A stretch of DNA of 58,859 nucleotides from GWE2-51-13 sp041736705 (GTDB lineage: Bacteria > Bacillota_I > Bacilli_A > Erysipelotrichales > Erysipelotrichaceae): NCBI GenBank assembly GCA_041736705.1, contig JBGSTC010000014.1, positions 1 to 58,859 of the forward strand. Reading direction: 5' to 3'. A model generated the notes under the pieces. It saw nothing but the letters and a program-made list of their open reading frames with translations. It was not told where the DNA came from and did not search any database. Position 1 is the stretch's first letter. Each line of letters starts with the position of its first letter. A program made the position numbers and the translations under genes. Shown here piece after piece: positions 23,652 to 32,473 of this stretch.

Positions 23652-25863
23652 GGAAAGTCCGCTCGAGAACTTCCAATTGTTGGTCTTTGGTCAATCGATT
23701 GAAACGGACCGCATATCCGGAAACACGGATGGTCAGGTTCGGATACAGTTGCGGGTTCTCCATCGCCGCGATCAAGGTTTCGCGCGAGTAGACGTTGACG
23801 TTGAGGTGATGCGCCTTGAGTTTGAAGTAGCCGTCCAGAATGCTGACGCAGTTGGAAATCCGCTCTTCCGCCGTTTTACCTAATGTGGAAGGCAGGATCG
23901 TAAAGGTGTTGGACACCCCGTCCTGACAGATTTCTTCATAGGGGAGCTTGGCGACCGAGTTGAGCGAAGCCAGGGCTCCGGAACTGTCGCGGCCATGCAT
24001 CGGGTTGGCCCCCGGGGCGAAGGGTTCGCCCGCTTTGCGACCGTCGGGCGTCGATCCCGTCTTCTTCCCGTAGACCACGTTGGACGTGATGGTCAGGATG
24101 GAGAGCGTATGGACCGCGTCGCGGTAGAGCGGGTGTTGCTTCAGCATGGCACTGAACTTCGAAATGATTTCGACGGCGATCTGGTCGACGCGGTCGTCGT
24201 CGTTGCCGAACTTGGGGAAATCCCCTTCGATCTTGAAATCGACGGCGATGCCGTGTTCATCGCGGATCGGGGTGACTTTCGCATATTTGATGGCGGATAA
24301 CGAGTCGGCGACAACGGAGAGACCGGCGGCACCGAACGCCATCAAACGGGTGATCCAGGTATCGTGCAGGGCGAACTGGCTCTTTTCATAGGCATATTTA
24401 TCATGCATGAAGTGGATGATGTTCATCGTGTCGACATACAACTTCGCGGTTTTCTCAAGGGTCAAGAGATACAATTCCATGACCTTGTCGTAATCCAGGA
24501 CTTCCCCTTCGTATTGGGGGATGCCGGCCAGGACAAGTTCCTTGTAGTTCTCATCACGTCCGCCGTTAAGCGAATACAACAGAGCTTTCGCCAAATTGGT
24601 ACGAGCGCCGAAATACTGGGTCTGTTTCCCGACGGACATCGCGGAAACGCAGCACGCGATCGCGTAGTCGCCTTGATACAAGGGTTCCATCAAGTCGTCG
24701 TTCTCATACTGGATCGCGCCGGTTTCAATCGACATCTTGGCGCAGTATTTCTTGAAGTTTTCCGGCAGACGTTGCGACCAAAGGACGGTCATGTTGGGTT
24801 CGGGTGCCGGGGAGATGTTGGTGAGGCTATGCAGGTATCTGAACGAGTTCTTCGTGACCAAGGGGATCCCGGCGGAACTGACGCCCCCGATGGATTCGGT
24901 GACCCAGGTCGGATCACCCGCGAAGAGTTCGTCGTATTCAGGGGAGCGCAGATGACGGACCAAACGGAGCTTGATGATGAACTGGTCGATGTATTCCTGC
25001 GCCAACGTTTCATCGATGAGGTTCTTGTCCAGATCGCGTTGGATATAGATGTCCAGGAAAGTCGACGTACGGCCTAAGGACATGGCCGCCCCGTTGTTTT
25101 CCTTAACCGCCGCGAGATAGGCGAAATACAACCACTGAACGGCTTCCTGTGCGGTTTCGGCCGGACGCGAGATATCGAATCCGTAGCTCGCCGCCATCGC
25201 TTTGATGGCTTTCAAGGCCTTGATCTGGTCGCTGACTTCTTCTCTGAGTCGGATGGTGTCTTCCGTGATGTCGATGATCGCTTCTTTGTCGGCTTCTTTC
25301 ATCTTGATCAAGTAATCGATCCCATACAACGCGACACGACGGTAATCCCCGATGATACGGCCACGGCCGTAGGCATCCGGCAATCCTGTCAACAGACCGG
25401 TGTGTCGCACCTTGCGCATTTCCTTGGTATACGCATCGAATACGCCCTGGTTATGCGTCTTGGTATATTCGTTGAAGATGCGGTCGTATTCCGGCTTCAT
25501 TTCACGACCGTAATGTTTTACGATCGACGAAGCGAGTTTGATTCCGCCGTAAGGGTTGATAATGCGTTTCAACGGGGCGTCCGATTGTAGACCGACGATC
25601 GACTCGTAGTCCTTCAGGATGTATCCCGGTTTGAAATTGGCGATGCCTGAGATCTCGTCGGTATCGATGTCCAATACCCCGAGGCGTCTTTCTTCAGTCA
25701 GCAATTCTTCGCATCGTGCCCACACTTTTTCGGTGTTGGCGCTGATCGGAGCTAAGAACGAATCGTCCCCTTCATAGAGGGTAAAGTTCTTTTGTATGAA
25801 ATCATCGACATCCACGTCTTTCTGCCAGTTTCCTTCGATGAATCCTTCCCAAGGTTTGCTCAT
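23638..25863 (-). CDS. pflB: Formate C-acetyltransferase (pyruvate formate-lyase)
   Basis: 741 residues, normal length. Converts pyruvate and CoA to acetyl-CoA and formate. Active Cys pair in YAIACCVSAM near 402-411; glycyl-radical motif RVSGYAVRFN near 717-726; PGANPMHGRDSSGALASLNSV near 617-637 is also typical. The cytoplasmic enzyme is oxygen-sensitive, so growth must be anaerobic. AGGAGG-like site precedes ATG. Control sites upstream: an extended -10, a cre site and an Fnr-like palindrome. Confidence 0.97.
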   Translation of the reverse strand: MSKPWEGFIEGNWQKDVDVDDFIQKNFTLYEGDDSFLAPISANTEKVWARCEELLTEERRLGVLDIDTDEISGIANFKPGYILKDYESIVGLQSDAPLKRIINPYGGIKLASSIVKHYGREMKPEYDRIFNEYTKTHNQGVFDAYTKEMRKVRHTGLLTGLPDAYGRGRIIGDYRRVALYGIDYLIKMKEADKEAIIDITEDTIRLREEVSDQIKALKAIKAMAASYGFDISRPAETAQEAVQWLYFAYLAAVKENNGAAMSLGRTSTFLDIYIQRDLDKNLIDETLAQEYIDQFIIKLRLVRHLRSPEYDELFAGDPTWVTESIGGVSSAGIPLVTKNSFRYLHSLTNISPAPEPNMTVLWSQRLPENFKKYCAKMSIETGAIQYENDDLMEPLYQGDYAIACCVSAMSVGKQTQYFGARTNLAKALLYSLNGGRDENYKELVLAGIPQYEGEVLDYDKVMELYLLTLEKTAKLYVDTMNIIHFMHDKYAYEKSQFALHDTWITRLMAFGAAGLSVVADSLSAIKYAKVTPIRDEHGIAVDFKIEGDFPKFGNDDDRVDQIAVEIISKFSAMLKQHPLYRDAVHTLSILTITSNVVYGKKTGSTPDGRKAGEPFAPGANPMHGRDSSGALASLNSVAKLPYEEICQDGVSNTFTILPSTLGKTAEERISNCVSILDGYFKLKAHHLNVNVYSRETLIAAMENPQLYPNLTIRVSGYAVRFNRLTKDQQLEVLERTFHDQV

Positions 25864-25890
25864 GTTTGTTCCTCCTGTTAAAGCGTAGTT

Positions 25891-25899
25891 ATTGTATCA
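25891..25899 (-). promoter_or_regulatory. Extended -10 of pflB
   Basis: TGATACAAT on the minus strand (TGn plus TACAAT) about 30 bases before the pflB start; no good -35 at 17 bp, which suits an activator-dependent promoter. Confidence 0.5.
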
Positions 25900-25933
25900 C
25901 ATTCGTTTCCGTGTTTCTAACGTTATCCCCATG

Positions 25934-25947
25934 GGTAAACGCTTACA
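25934..25947 (-). promoter_or_regulatory. cre site upstream of pflB
   Basis: TGTAAGCGTTTACC matches TGWAANCGNTNWCA in 13 of 14 positions. Its centre is about 57 bp upstream of the inferred start of transcription. CcpA is known to influence pfl genes in other Firmicutes. Function here is inference. Confidence 0.6.
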
Positions 25948-25977
25948 CCTAAATCTTTTTCACGACTTGTTTTTTTG

Positions 25978-25993
25978 TGTGATGTACATCACG
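25978..25993. promoter_or_regulatory. Fnr/CRP-like palindrome upstream of pflB
   Basis: GTGATGTACATCAC (25979-25992) is a perfect 14-bp palindrome; with flanks it reads TGTGATGTACATCACG, one mismatch from the Bacillus Fnr box TGTGA-N6-TCACA. A weaker TTGTG-N5-CACAA (26019-26033) nearby resembles a Rex half-site pair. Both lie between the terminator at 26031-26063 and pflB. Confidence 0.5.
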
Positions 25994-26030
25994 AAAGTAC
26001 ACGAAAAATGCGAGTCGCTTGTGAAAAGCA

Positions 26031-26063
26031 CAAAAAAACGTACTTGGAATGAACCAAGTACGT
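26031..26063 (-). terminator. Terminator after small membrane protein gene
   Basis: ACGTACTTGG (26038-26047) pairs with CCAAGTACGT (26054-26063), 6-base loop; the minus strand continues with seven T. It separates the pfl operon from the genes upstream. Confidence 0.9.
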
Positions 26064-26075
26064 GATTTACTTATA

Positions 26076-26366
26076 CTACTTCACAAGCAGGAACGTTTCG
26101 ATCAGGAAGTAGACGAAGAGGACGGAGATCATGGTCTGAACGACCTTCTCACTCCGGGTGAACCCCAGGTCCATCTTCCATAAACGGTAGAGACCGTAAG
26201 GAGGCAAGAGGAACAACATCAAGTACGTCAACGGTTTGCCGGGTGCGAAAGGACGGATCGCATGGGGATCAACATAGCTGTTGAGTTCCTTGCGTAACGC
26301 AAGGTTCCGCTTCTGCATTTCGGTCAATTCTTTTTTAGGCTTCACCGCTTTGATTTTCTTCGACAT
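26076..26366 (-). CDS. Small membrane protein of unknown function
   Basis: 96 residues. Basic, coiled N-terminus rich in Lys and Glu (residues 1-30), then two hydrophobic segments (about 46-60, LTYLMLFLLPPYGLY, and about 78-95, MISVLFVYFLIETFLLV) joined by a basic loop. Begins 25 bases after the PTS permease stop and ends at a strong terminator, so it is probably co-transcribed with the permease. Family not recognised. Confidence 0.6.
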   Translation of the reverse strand: MSKKIKAVKPKKELTEMQKRNLALRKELNSYVDPHAIRPFAPGKPLTYLMLFLLPPYGLYRLWKMDLGFTRSEKVVQTMISVLFVYFLIETFLLVK

Positions 26367-26391
26367 TTATCCACCTCCTAGGGGAATCAGA

Positions 26392-27717
26392 CTATTCCGA
26401 GACTTGTTGTTTGTTGGCGATCAATACGAACGGGATGTAGATCAGGAATGCGATAACATATGCACCTAATTCTACCAAAACCGTACCCATATGTCCACCG
26501 GTCGACAACCAAGACTTCAACAGCGGAGGCGTGGTCCAAGGAACGGTGTAAGCCATCGGGATGGCGACGCCGATTTTGGTCATGAAGTAACCGAAGGTCG
26601 CGGAAGCGGCCGGGGCAGCCATGAACGGGATGATCAGCAAGGGATTGAGAACGATCGGCAAACCGAAGGTCATCGTTTCGTTGATGTTGAACAAACCGAT
26701 AGGAATCGACAACTTAGCGATCGTCTTGTAGTCATCGCGCTTGGAGAACAACAAGATCGCGACGATCAAGCCGGCGGTCATACCTGCACCGGAACCGGTG
26801 GAGAAGACCTGCATGAAGCTGGTGTTCAAGATATTCGGGATTTGGCTTCCGGAAGCTCCGGCGTTAACCGCATCCATGTTTTCAGTCAAAGCTTGAAGCA
26901 AGGTCGCTTGGTAGATCGGTTGCAGAACCTGCGTACCGTGGATACCAACGGACCATAACAACGTGGTCATCCAAACGAGGACCAAGTAACCCGGCAGACC
27001 CGTGAGTAAGCCCTTCATCGGTTCTTGGATGAATTTGAAGATCGCATCGTACAAGTACAATCCGGTCAGTTTGAAGAAGACGAATCCGAAGGTAGCGACA
27101 ACCAAAATCGTGATGATGGACGGGAACAATACGCTGAAGGATTTCGCGATGTTCGTCGGAACTTGTTCCGGCATTTTGATGTCCAACTTGTGGCTATCAA
27201 CCAATTTAACATACAATTCGGTAGCGATGATCCCGATGATCATGGCGAGGAACAAGCCTCTGGCATCGGTGAAGTTACGCGGTAAAACGTTGGCGATGGT
27301 CGCTACGACGTCCGCACCGGCTGCATCCACGTATTTGAACGTGGTGAACGGTTGAACGACGGCGATGTAGGATGCCAAGACGACAACCGGCAACATCGTT
27401 TCTTCATGTCCGTAATACTTACCCAATTCGATGGCGATCAGTACAACGATACCGATGGCGAAGAAATTGATGGTAGCATAGTTGATGGAATTGAAGATCG
27501 GTGTCAATTCGCCTAAGAATGCCATACCCGGAAGTTTTGCGAGACTTAAGCCAGTGGTCGTCGTCGATGTTACAACGTTTGCGACCAAGGTTCCGAAAGC
27601 CCCGGCGATGATGATCGGCATGTTCGCGGTGAACGCATGCTTGATCGAAGACATGTAACGGTTCATCTGGAGCTTCGAAGCGACCATGAGTAGACCGTTA
27701 ATAAACTTGTCTTTCAT
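26392..27717 (-). CDS. PTS EIIC permease, lactose/cellobiose (Lac) family
   Basis: 441 residues, about ten membrane helices. The sugar-binding segment NINETMTFGLPIVLNPLL near 356-373 is the Lac-family EIIC motif (Asn and Glu contacting the sugar). The early segment PIIIAGAFGTLV near 32-43 is also typical. Start 27717 is preceded by GAGGAGG. Imports and, with an EIIB, phosphorylates a disaccharide or oligosaccharide such as cellobiose. No EIIA or EIIB gene in the window. Very similar layout to the EIIC at 36322-37659. Confidence 0.9.
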   Translation of the reverse strand: MKDKFINGLLMVASKLQMNRYMSSIKHAFTANMPIIIAGAFGTLVANVVTSTTTTGLSLAKLPGMAFLGELTPIFNSINYATINFFAIGIVVLIAIELGKYYGHEETMLPVVVLASYIAVVQPFTTFKYVDAAGADVVATIANVLPRNFTDARGLFLAMIIGIIATELYVKLVDSHKLDIKMPEQVPTNIAKSFSVLFPSIITILVVATFGFVFFKLTGLYLYDAIFKFIQEPMKGLLTGLPGYLVLVWMTTLLWSVGIHGTQVLQPIYQATLLQALTENMDAVNAGASGSQIPNILNTSFMQVFSTGSGAGMTAGLIVAILLFSKRDDYKTIAKLSIPIGLFNINETMTFGLPIVLNPLLIIPFMAAPAASATFGYFMTKIGVAIPMAYTVPWTTPPLLKSWLSTGGHMGTVLVELGAYVIAFLIYIPFVLIANKQQVSE

Positions 27718-28045
27718 TAAGATTTCCTCCTCTTTCTGTGTGTTATTCCTCTCCCCTTGAAGATATGGAATAATCTGACGCCATTGTAATCGATTACAAT
27801 TGACTCTCATAGTGGTTAATCCTTCATTGGTAAGTCTTTCCAACGAAATGTACCATGGATTGAGTATATCTGAAAATTCAGTTCATGAATATGTGAAATC
27901 GCATCCATTCTGAAAATCATTCGCGTTTTTTCGACACTTCATTTTCAGAAAAATCATTCACACAGATCTTTTCTTCGCCCTCATTTGTCTATTGACGGAA
28001 GCCCAAAGCCACCCTATCATTAACATAAAGAAACGGGGAATGGAT
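27718..28045. other. 328-bp regulatory region with repeated CTGAAAA motifs
   Basis: Divergent intergenic region between the PTS permease and a GNAT gene. It holds the perfect cre palindrome at 27783-27800 and three related motifs: CTGAAAATTCAG palindrome (27870-27881), TCTGAAAATCATTCG (from 27909) and TTCAGAAAAATCATTCA (to 27960). The last two share GAAAA(A)TCATTC. These may be operators for one of the GntR proteins encoded 0.6-3 kb downstream. No ORF or RNA is evident. Confidence 0.4.
27783..27800. promoter_or_regulatory. Perfect cre palindrome upstream of PTS EIIC
   Basis: ATTGTAATCGATTACAAT is a perfect 18-bp palindrome and its core TGTAATCGATTACA matches the cre consensus 14 of 14. It lies 66-83 bp upstream of the EIIC start. 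A LacI-family operator other than CcpA has the same general form. Confidence 0.7.
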
Positions 28046-28486
28046 ATGATCGAGTGCATCCGGGTAAAAAATGAGGAAGACTTGCATAAATGCATGGAAA
28101 TCCGGCGTACTGTTTTCATACAGGAGCAGAACGTACCCGAAAGCGAAGAGATCGACGACCATGATATTTTGAACGATGACGTCGCCGACCACTTCTTGTT
28201 TTTGAAAAACGGATGTCCGGTCGGAACCGTGCGTTGCCTAAAAAAAGGAGGCGGGGTACTGAAAGTCGGACGCGTCGCCGTCTTGAAAGAAGCCCGTGGG
28301 GGTGGCATCGGGCGTGAAATGATGGCTTTGACGGAAAAAACGTATCCTGAGATCGTAGTTTTCGCGCTGGATGCGCAGGAACATGCCATCCCTTTCTATG
28401 AGAAGTGCGGATACGTCGCGTCGGGTGAGATTTTCCTCGATGCGGGAATCCGCCACCGACATATGGAAAAACGACGGAATGATTAA
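28046..28486 (+). CDS. GNAT N-acetyltransferase, ElaA/YjcF-like
   Basis: 146 residues. IRRTVFIQEQNVPESEEIDDHD near 19-40 is the ElaA/YjcF-type N-terminal motif; VGRVAVLKEARGGGIGREMM near 75-94 holds the acetyl-CoA loop; AIPFYEKCGYVASGEIFLDAGIRHRHMEK is the typical end. ATG 28046 is placed six bases after GGGGA; ATG 28040 would leave no gap. Substrate unknown. Divergent from EIIC. Confidence 0.85.
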   Translation: MIECIRVKNEEDLHKCMEIRRTVFIQEQNVPESEEIDDHDILNDDVADHFLFLKNGCPVGTVRCLKKGGGVLKVGRVAVLKEARGGGIGREMMALTEKTYPEIVVFALDAQEHAIPFYEKCGYVASGEIFLDAGIRHRHMEKRRND

Positions 28487-28566
28487 CCAATTAGCAATTT
28501 CCACCACTTATCTTCCACTTAGAAAACGGTGTATAATAAATAGAGTAAGTGACAAGGGGGAACGTC

Positions 28567-29274
28567 ATGCCCGCCAAGTATAGAGAGGTCTTCTCGGCGA
28601 TCGAGAAGGACATCCTGGACGGACGGTATAACGGGACGCGCAAACTTCTGACCGAAGATGCGTACATCGCCGAATACAAGGTCAGCCGGAACACAATACG
28701 CAACGCCATCGACCTGCTTGTGAAGCGGGGTTATTGCTTCCCCATCCAAGGCAGCGGCGTTTTCTTGCGTCGGACCAAACCCGCCTACAGCCTGAATCTA
28801 GAAAACATCTACGGATTGACCTATTACATGGCGCCGCTTCCGGTCACCAGTCGATTATTGCATTTCGATACGGTCGCGGCGGATGAAGAACTCGCGTCGA
28901 AAATGGAAATCCCGGTCGGATCACCGCTCCTTTATGTCGTTAGGGTCCGTCACGTCGATCATAAACCCTATGTCTACGAGTATAACTATTTCAATCTTTT
29001 ACTTTTGCCCGAGCTTGACGAGGAAACCGCAAGGAGTTCCATCTTCACCTACATCAACCGCCATGAGACCCTACAGATCTCATTCATCGACACGGTGCTC
29101 AGCGTCGTGAAGATCAATGCGGAGGAAGCCGAGAAACTTGAATTGGTCGAAAACGATCCGGGACTGAAGATCGAAGCGTTCGTCATGATCCGGACCGGCG
29201 AAGTCATACAGTTAAGCACCGGGGTTTTCCATTATGAAAACGCACGGGCGCTGAAGATGGCGACCTATATCTAA
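28567..29274 (+). CDS. GntR/HutC-type regulator, copy 1 of 3
   Basis: 235 residues. Winged HTH at 1-70 (YREVFSAIEKDILDGRYN, KVSRNTIRNAIDLLVKRG, SGVFLRR) and a UTRA sensor domain at about 85-230 (MEIPVGSPLLYVVRVRHVD, DPGLKIEAFV). Ends LKMATYI. TATAAT at 28532-28537 and AAGGGGG before the start: first gene of a three-gene run of paralogues. The sensor probably binds a sugar phosphate; targets may be the PTS permease upstream. Confidence 0.9.
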   Translation: MPAKYREVFSAIEKDILDGRYNGTRKLLTEDAYIAEYKVSRNTIRNAIDLLVKRGYCFPIQGSGVFLRRTKPAYSLNLENIYGLTYYMAPLPVTSRLLHFDTVAADEELASKMEIPVGSPLLYVVRVRHVDHKPYVYEYNYFNLLLLPELDEETARSSIFTYINRHETLQISFIDTVLSVVKINAEEAEKLELVENDPGLKIEAFVMIRTGEVIQLSTGVFHYENARALKMATYI

Positions 29275-29294
29275 ATCGATCCGGGGGGATAAAG

Positions 29295-29999
29295 ATGCAA
29301 ACGAAATTCAAAGAGATCTATGATCGGATCGAGCAAGACATTCGTCGGGGGGAATACGACGAAACACGACGCTTGAAATCCGAAGACGAGTATGTCACCT
29401 TATACGATGTTTCACGCGTCACCGTGCGCCATGCGATCGACCAATTGATCCGTAAAGGGTACTGTTATCCCGTACAGGGCAAAGGGGTGTTCCTGCGGCG
29501 TCATAAAATCGCCGGAGCGACCAACCTTGAAAACATCCGCGGGCTGACCCACGATTTGTCCCCTCAGGTCGTCACAAGCAAGATCCTTACCTTCAAACAA
29601 ATCCCGGCCGATGCCTTTCTGGCCGATAAACTGGCGTGCGAGATCGACACGCCCTTGACGTTCATCGAACGTCAACGCTTTGCGGACGGACAAGCCATCA
29701 GTATCGAAAGACTCTACTATAATAGCGAAAAAGTTCCCCTTACACAGGATGCGTGCCTGGGTTCGATCTACGAGTATGTCCAATCCAAATTGGGGATCAA
29801 ACTTTGTTTCATCGACTATGTCATCGAAGCCGTACGATTGACCCCCAACGAAGCGGAACTGCTTTCCCTTCATGAAGGGGATCCGGGATTCCAGTTCGAG
29901 AACCTCGGGATGGATCGCAAAGGCAGAGTCGTCCATTATGGGAAAACCGTCTATCACTATGAAAAGATACGGAGTTTGAAGATGGCTTCCTACCTCTAG
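29295..29999 (+). CDS. GntR/HutC-type regulator, copy 2 of 3
   Basis: 234 residues. HTH with DVSRVTVRHAIDQLIRKGYC near 36-55 and GKGVFLRRHK; UTRA domain with LTFIERQRFADGQ near 118-130 and HEGDPGFQFENLGMD near 192-206. Ends LKMASYL like copy 3. It starts 20 bases after copy 1 stops. The HTH recognition helices of the three copies differ at several positions (NTIRNA, VTVRHA, NTVRRA), so DNA targets may have diverged. Confidence 0.9.
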   Translation: MQTKFKEIYDRIEQDIRRGEYDETRRLKSEDEYVTLYDVSRVTVRHAIDQLIRKGYCYPVQGKGVFLRRHKIAGATNLENIRGLTHDLSPQVVTSKILTFKQIPADAFLADKLACEIDTPLTFIERQRFADGQAISIERLYYNSEKVPLTQDACLGSIYEYVQSKLGIKLCFIDYVIEAVRLTPNEAELLSLHEGDPGFQFENLGMDRKGRVVHYGKTVYHYEKIRSLKMASYL

Positions 30000-30013
30000 A
30001 AAGGAGGAAATCG

Positions 30014-30718
30014 ATGGAATCGAAATACATAGAAATCTTCCATGAAATGGAGAAAGACATCAAAGCCGGGAAATTCCGCGACACCCGTAAACTCATGACG
30101 GAAGACGAATACATCCAACTGTACAACGTCAGCCGCAATACCGTTCGGCGCGCCATCGACATGCTGATCCGCAAAGGGTATTGCTACCCGGTCCAAGGCA
30201 AGGGCATCTTCCTTCGCAAACATCTGATGGACGGATGCATCAATCTTGAAAACATCGGGGGCTTGACCCATGATTTCGCCCCGCGTGACGTCTCGACGAA
30301 TCTGATTTCGTTCATCGAAATCCCGGCCGACGAAGACTTGGCGGAGAAACTGGAAGTCCCGATCGGCAGCATTCTCTACTATATCGAACGCTTGCGTCTC
30401 ATCGACAAGAAACCCTATTGTCTGGAGCGGATGTACTATCGCAAAGACCTGATCCATCTGACGGAGAACATCGTCTCCACGTCGATCCTCAGTTATTTCC
30501 GAACGCTACCCGGCATGAAGATGACCTTCAACGACTATGTCCTGCGAGCCGTTAAAATCACCAAGTACGAATCGGATTTATTGGGTCTCAGTGAAGGTGA
30601 TCCCGGCTTCAGGACGGAGAACTTCGGGATGAACCGTAAAGGAGAGATCGCCTATTTCAACCGGGGGACCTATCATTACCAAGAAGCACGCTTCCTTAAG
30701 ATGGCTTCCTATCTCTAG
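30014..30718 (+). CDS. GntR/HutC-type regulator, copy 3 of 3
   Basis: 234 residues. HTH with NVSRNTVRRAIDMLIRKGYC near 37-56, GKGIFLRKH; UTRA domain with ILYYIERLRLIDKKPYCLER near 116-135 and EGDPGFRTENFGMNRKG near 194-210. It starts 14 bases after copy 2, with AAGGAGG overlapping that gap. Closer to copy 2 than to copy 1 by eye. The run ends in the terminator at 30737-30778. Confidence 0.9.
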   Translation: MESKYIEIFHEMEKDIKAGKFRDTRKLMTEDEYIQLYNVSRNTVRRAIDMLIRKGYCYPVQGKGIFLRKHLMDGCINLENIGGLTHDFAPRDVSTNLISFIEIPADEDLAEKLEVPIGSILYYIERLRLIDKKPYCLERMYYRKDLIHLTENIVSTSILSYFRTLPGMKMTFNDYVLRAVKITKYESDLLGLSEGDPGFRTENFGMNRKGEIAYFNRGTYHYQEARFLKMASYL

Positions 30719-30736
30719 AATCATTATAGAAAAACA

Positions 30737-30778
30737 ACCCGTACGGATTCCATTTTTGGAAATCGTACGGGTCTTTTT
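30737..30778 (+). terminator. Terminator after the GntR triplet
   Basis: ACCCGTACG (30737-30745) pairs with CGTACGGGT (30764-30772), inner pairing TCCA/TGGA, followed by CTTTTTT. It abuts the convergent EFR1 gene. Confidence 0.88.
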
Positions 30779-31530
30779 TAGAATTTCGCTTCAGGGTTTT
30801 GATACCGTCTTCGGTTGCGTGTTCCCTTTCCATACTGAATGGCTTCCACCGGACAGCGGTGGATGCATGCGAGGCAGTGGGAACAGGTCGGATTGACCCA
30901 TTTCGGTTTCCCCTCGCTCATCCGGATCGTCCGTGTCGGACAGACTTCCTCACACAAGCCGCAGGAGATGCAGGTATCGTCCACGTTGAACTTGACGGTT
31001 CCTTGGGAGAATCGGTAGAGGGTCGACGCGGCGAGCGATACGACGTAAGGCAGAGGACCTTTGAGGAGATTGAAGTCCCCTCTTTCCTGTGACTGAACCA
31101 ATCGTTTGATGTCGCTGATCGCCAGTTTCGATTGTGCCAATCGTTGATTCACTTGATCTTCTGTTGGCGGGTTGTAAAGCAGGATGTAGTTGTCCGGCAT
31201 CAAGACGGAAAAGGAAGCGGAAAGACGGACTCCCTTTCGGCTCAGGATCCGGCGAGCCTTCTCCATCGCCGCACCGGTCGTCCCGCCGCAGGTCGCGACC
31301 GCATAGACATAATCGGGAGGACTCGAGAAACGAAGTTTCTCCAGGAACGCTTCCACGACCGTCGGTAAAGTATAGAAATAGATCGGAAACACGAACCCGA
31401 CGGATTCGCCGGGGTCGAAGGTATACTTCCGATCACGCATCGCGTCAGTGATCGAGACCAAGGGTTCGTCGCGGATCAGTTGCGAAGCGACGGAAAGAGA
31501 GTTTCCGCTCCCGGTGAAGTAGAAGATCAT
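30778..31530 (-). CDS. EFR1 family flavodoxin-ferredoxin fusion
   Basis: 250 residues. N-terminal flavodoxin domain (FYFTGSGNSLSVA at 3-15 as FMN loop; GFVFPIYFYTLP; VATCGGTTGAA near 79-89) and C-terminal two-cluster ferredoxin (CISCGLCEEVCP near 187-198 and CSHCLACIHRCPVEAI near 215-230). Carries electrons between low-potential donors and unknown partners in anaerobes. The start overlaps the uppP stop by one base (TGATG). Confidence 0.9.
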   Translation of the reverse strand: MIFYFTGSGNSLSVASQLIRDEPLVSITDAMRDRKYTFDPGESVGFVFPIYFYTLPTVVEAFLEKLRFSSPPDYVYAVATCGGTTGAAMEKARRILSRKGVRLSASFSVLMPDNYILLYNPPTEDQVNQRLAQSKLAISDIKRLVQSQERGDFNLLKGPLPYVVSLAASTLYRFSQGTVKFNVDDTCISCGLCEEVCPTRTIRMSEGKPKWVNPTCSHCLACIHRCPVEAIQYGKGTRNRRRYQNPEAKF

Positions 31531-32345
31531 CAGATGAACAGCAACGTCAATACCAACGCCGCCAGAGCGATACGATAGTAAGCGAAGACGGTGAAGTCAT
31601 GGTTACGGATATAGTTCATCAGGAATCGGATGGCGAAGAGCGAGACCACGAAGGCCGTGATGAATCCGGTGGCCAAGGCCGCCCATTCGATCGGTGTGAA
31701 GTCGAATCCGGCTTTGATCAGTTTCAATCCGCCCGCCCCCAACATGACGGGGATCGCCATGAAAAACGAGAATTCGGATGCGACGATGCGCGAAGCACCG
31801 AGTAGTATCCCGCCCAGGATGGTCGCACCGCTGCGCGAAGTTCCCGGCACCAAGGCCAACACCTGAAACAGACCGATGAGCGCAGCCGTTTGATAACTGA
31901 CGTGATTCAAGGTCGAGATCGACGGTTTCTTCCCTCTGCGTTCCACCCAAAGGATGGCGATCGCATAGACCACAAGCATCAGTGCGACGACGACGGGCTT
32001 GTATAATACTTCATCGATCAGATCGTCGAACAGAATCCCGATGATTCCGGCCGGGATCGAAGCCACGACGATCTTGGACCACAAGACCAAGGTGTCTTTT
32101 TTCTGTGTTTCGTTTTTCTTGGGACTGAACGGATTCAACTTATGGAAGAAAAGCAAGATGACCGCGAAGATCGATCCGACCTGGATAAGGACGAAGAACG
32201 TCTCGACGAAGGTTTCGGATAAGCTGAAGGGCATCCAGTTCTCGGCCAAGATCAAATGTCCGGTCGAACTGACCGGTAGCCATTCGGTGATGCCCTGGAC
32301 GATCCCCAAGATCAATGCTTTAAGTAATTCGAGTAGGTTTTCCAT
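31530..32345 (-). CDS. uppP: Undecaprenyl-diphosphate phosphatase
   Basis: 271 residues, membrane protein. Motif 1 GIVQGITEWLPVSSTGHLIL near 14-33 (catalytic Glu and SSTGH) and motif 2 LVPGTSRSGATILGG near 164-178 (PGxSRSG with Arg). Recycles the C55 carrier for peptidoglycan or polysaccharide assembly, so the cell probably makes a wall polymer or capsule. Known also for bacitracin resistance. Confidence 0.95.
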   Translation of the reverse strand: MENLLELLKALILGIVQGITEWLPVSSTGHLILAENWMPFSLSETFVETFFVLIQVGSIFAVILLFFHKLNPFSPKKNETQKKDTLVLWSKIVVASIPAGIIGILFDDLIDEVLYKPVVVALMLVVYAIAILWVERRGKKPSISTLNHVSYQTAALIGLFQVLALVPGTSRSGATILGGILLGASRIVASEFSFFMAIPVMLGAGGLKLIKAGFDFTPIEWAALATGFITAFVVSLFAIRFLMNYIRNHDFTVFAYYRIALAALVLTLLFI

Positions 32346-32473
32346 GATTTTCCCTCACATTCCATCTTATTGTACCCCCCGCTTTTGGATTTGGCAACGC
32401 TACATCGCCATTCATGAACATCTTAAGCTTCACTTAACATGGAATGTGCTATCCTGTCTTTGGAGGTGGAATC

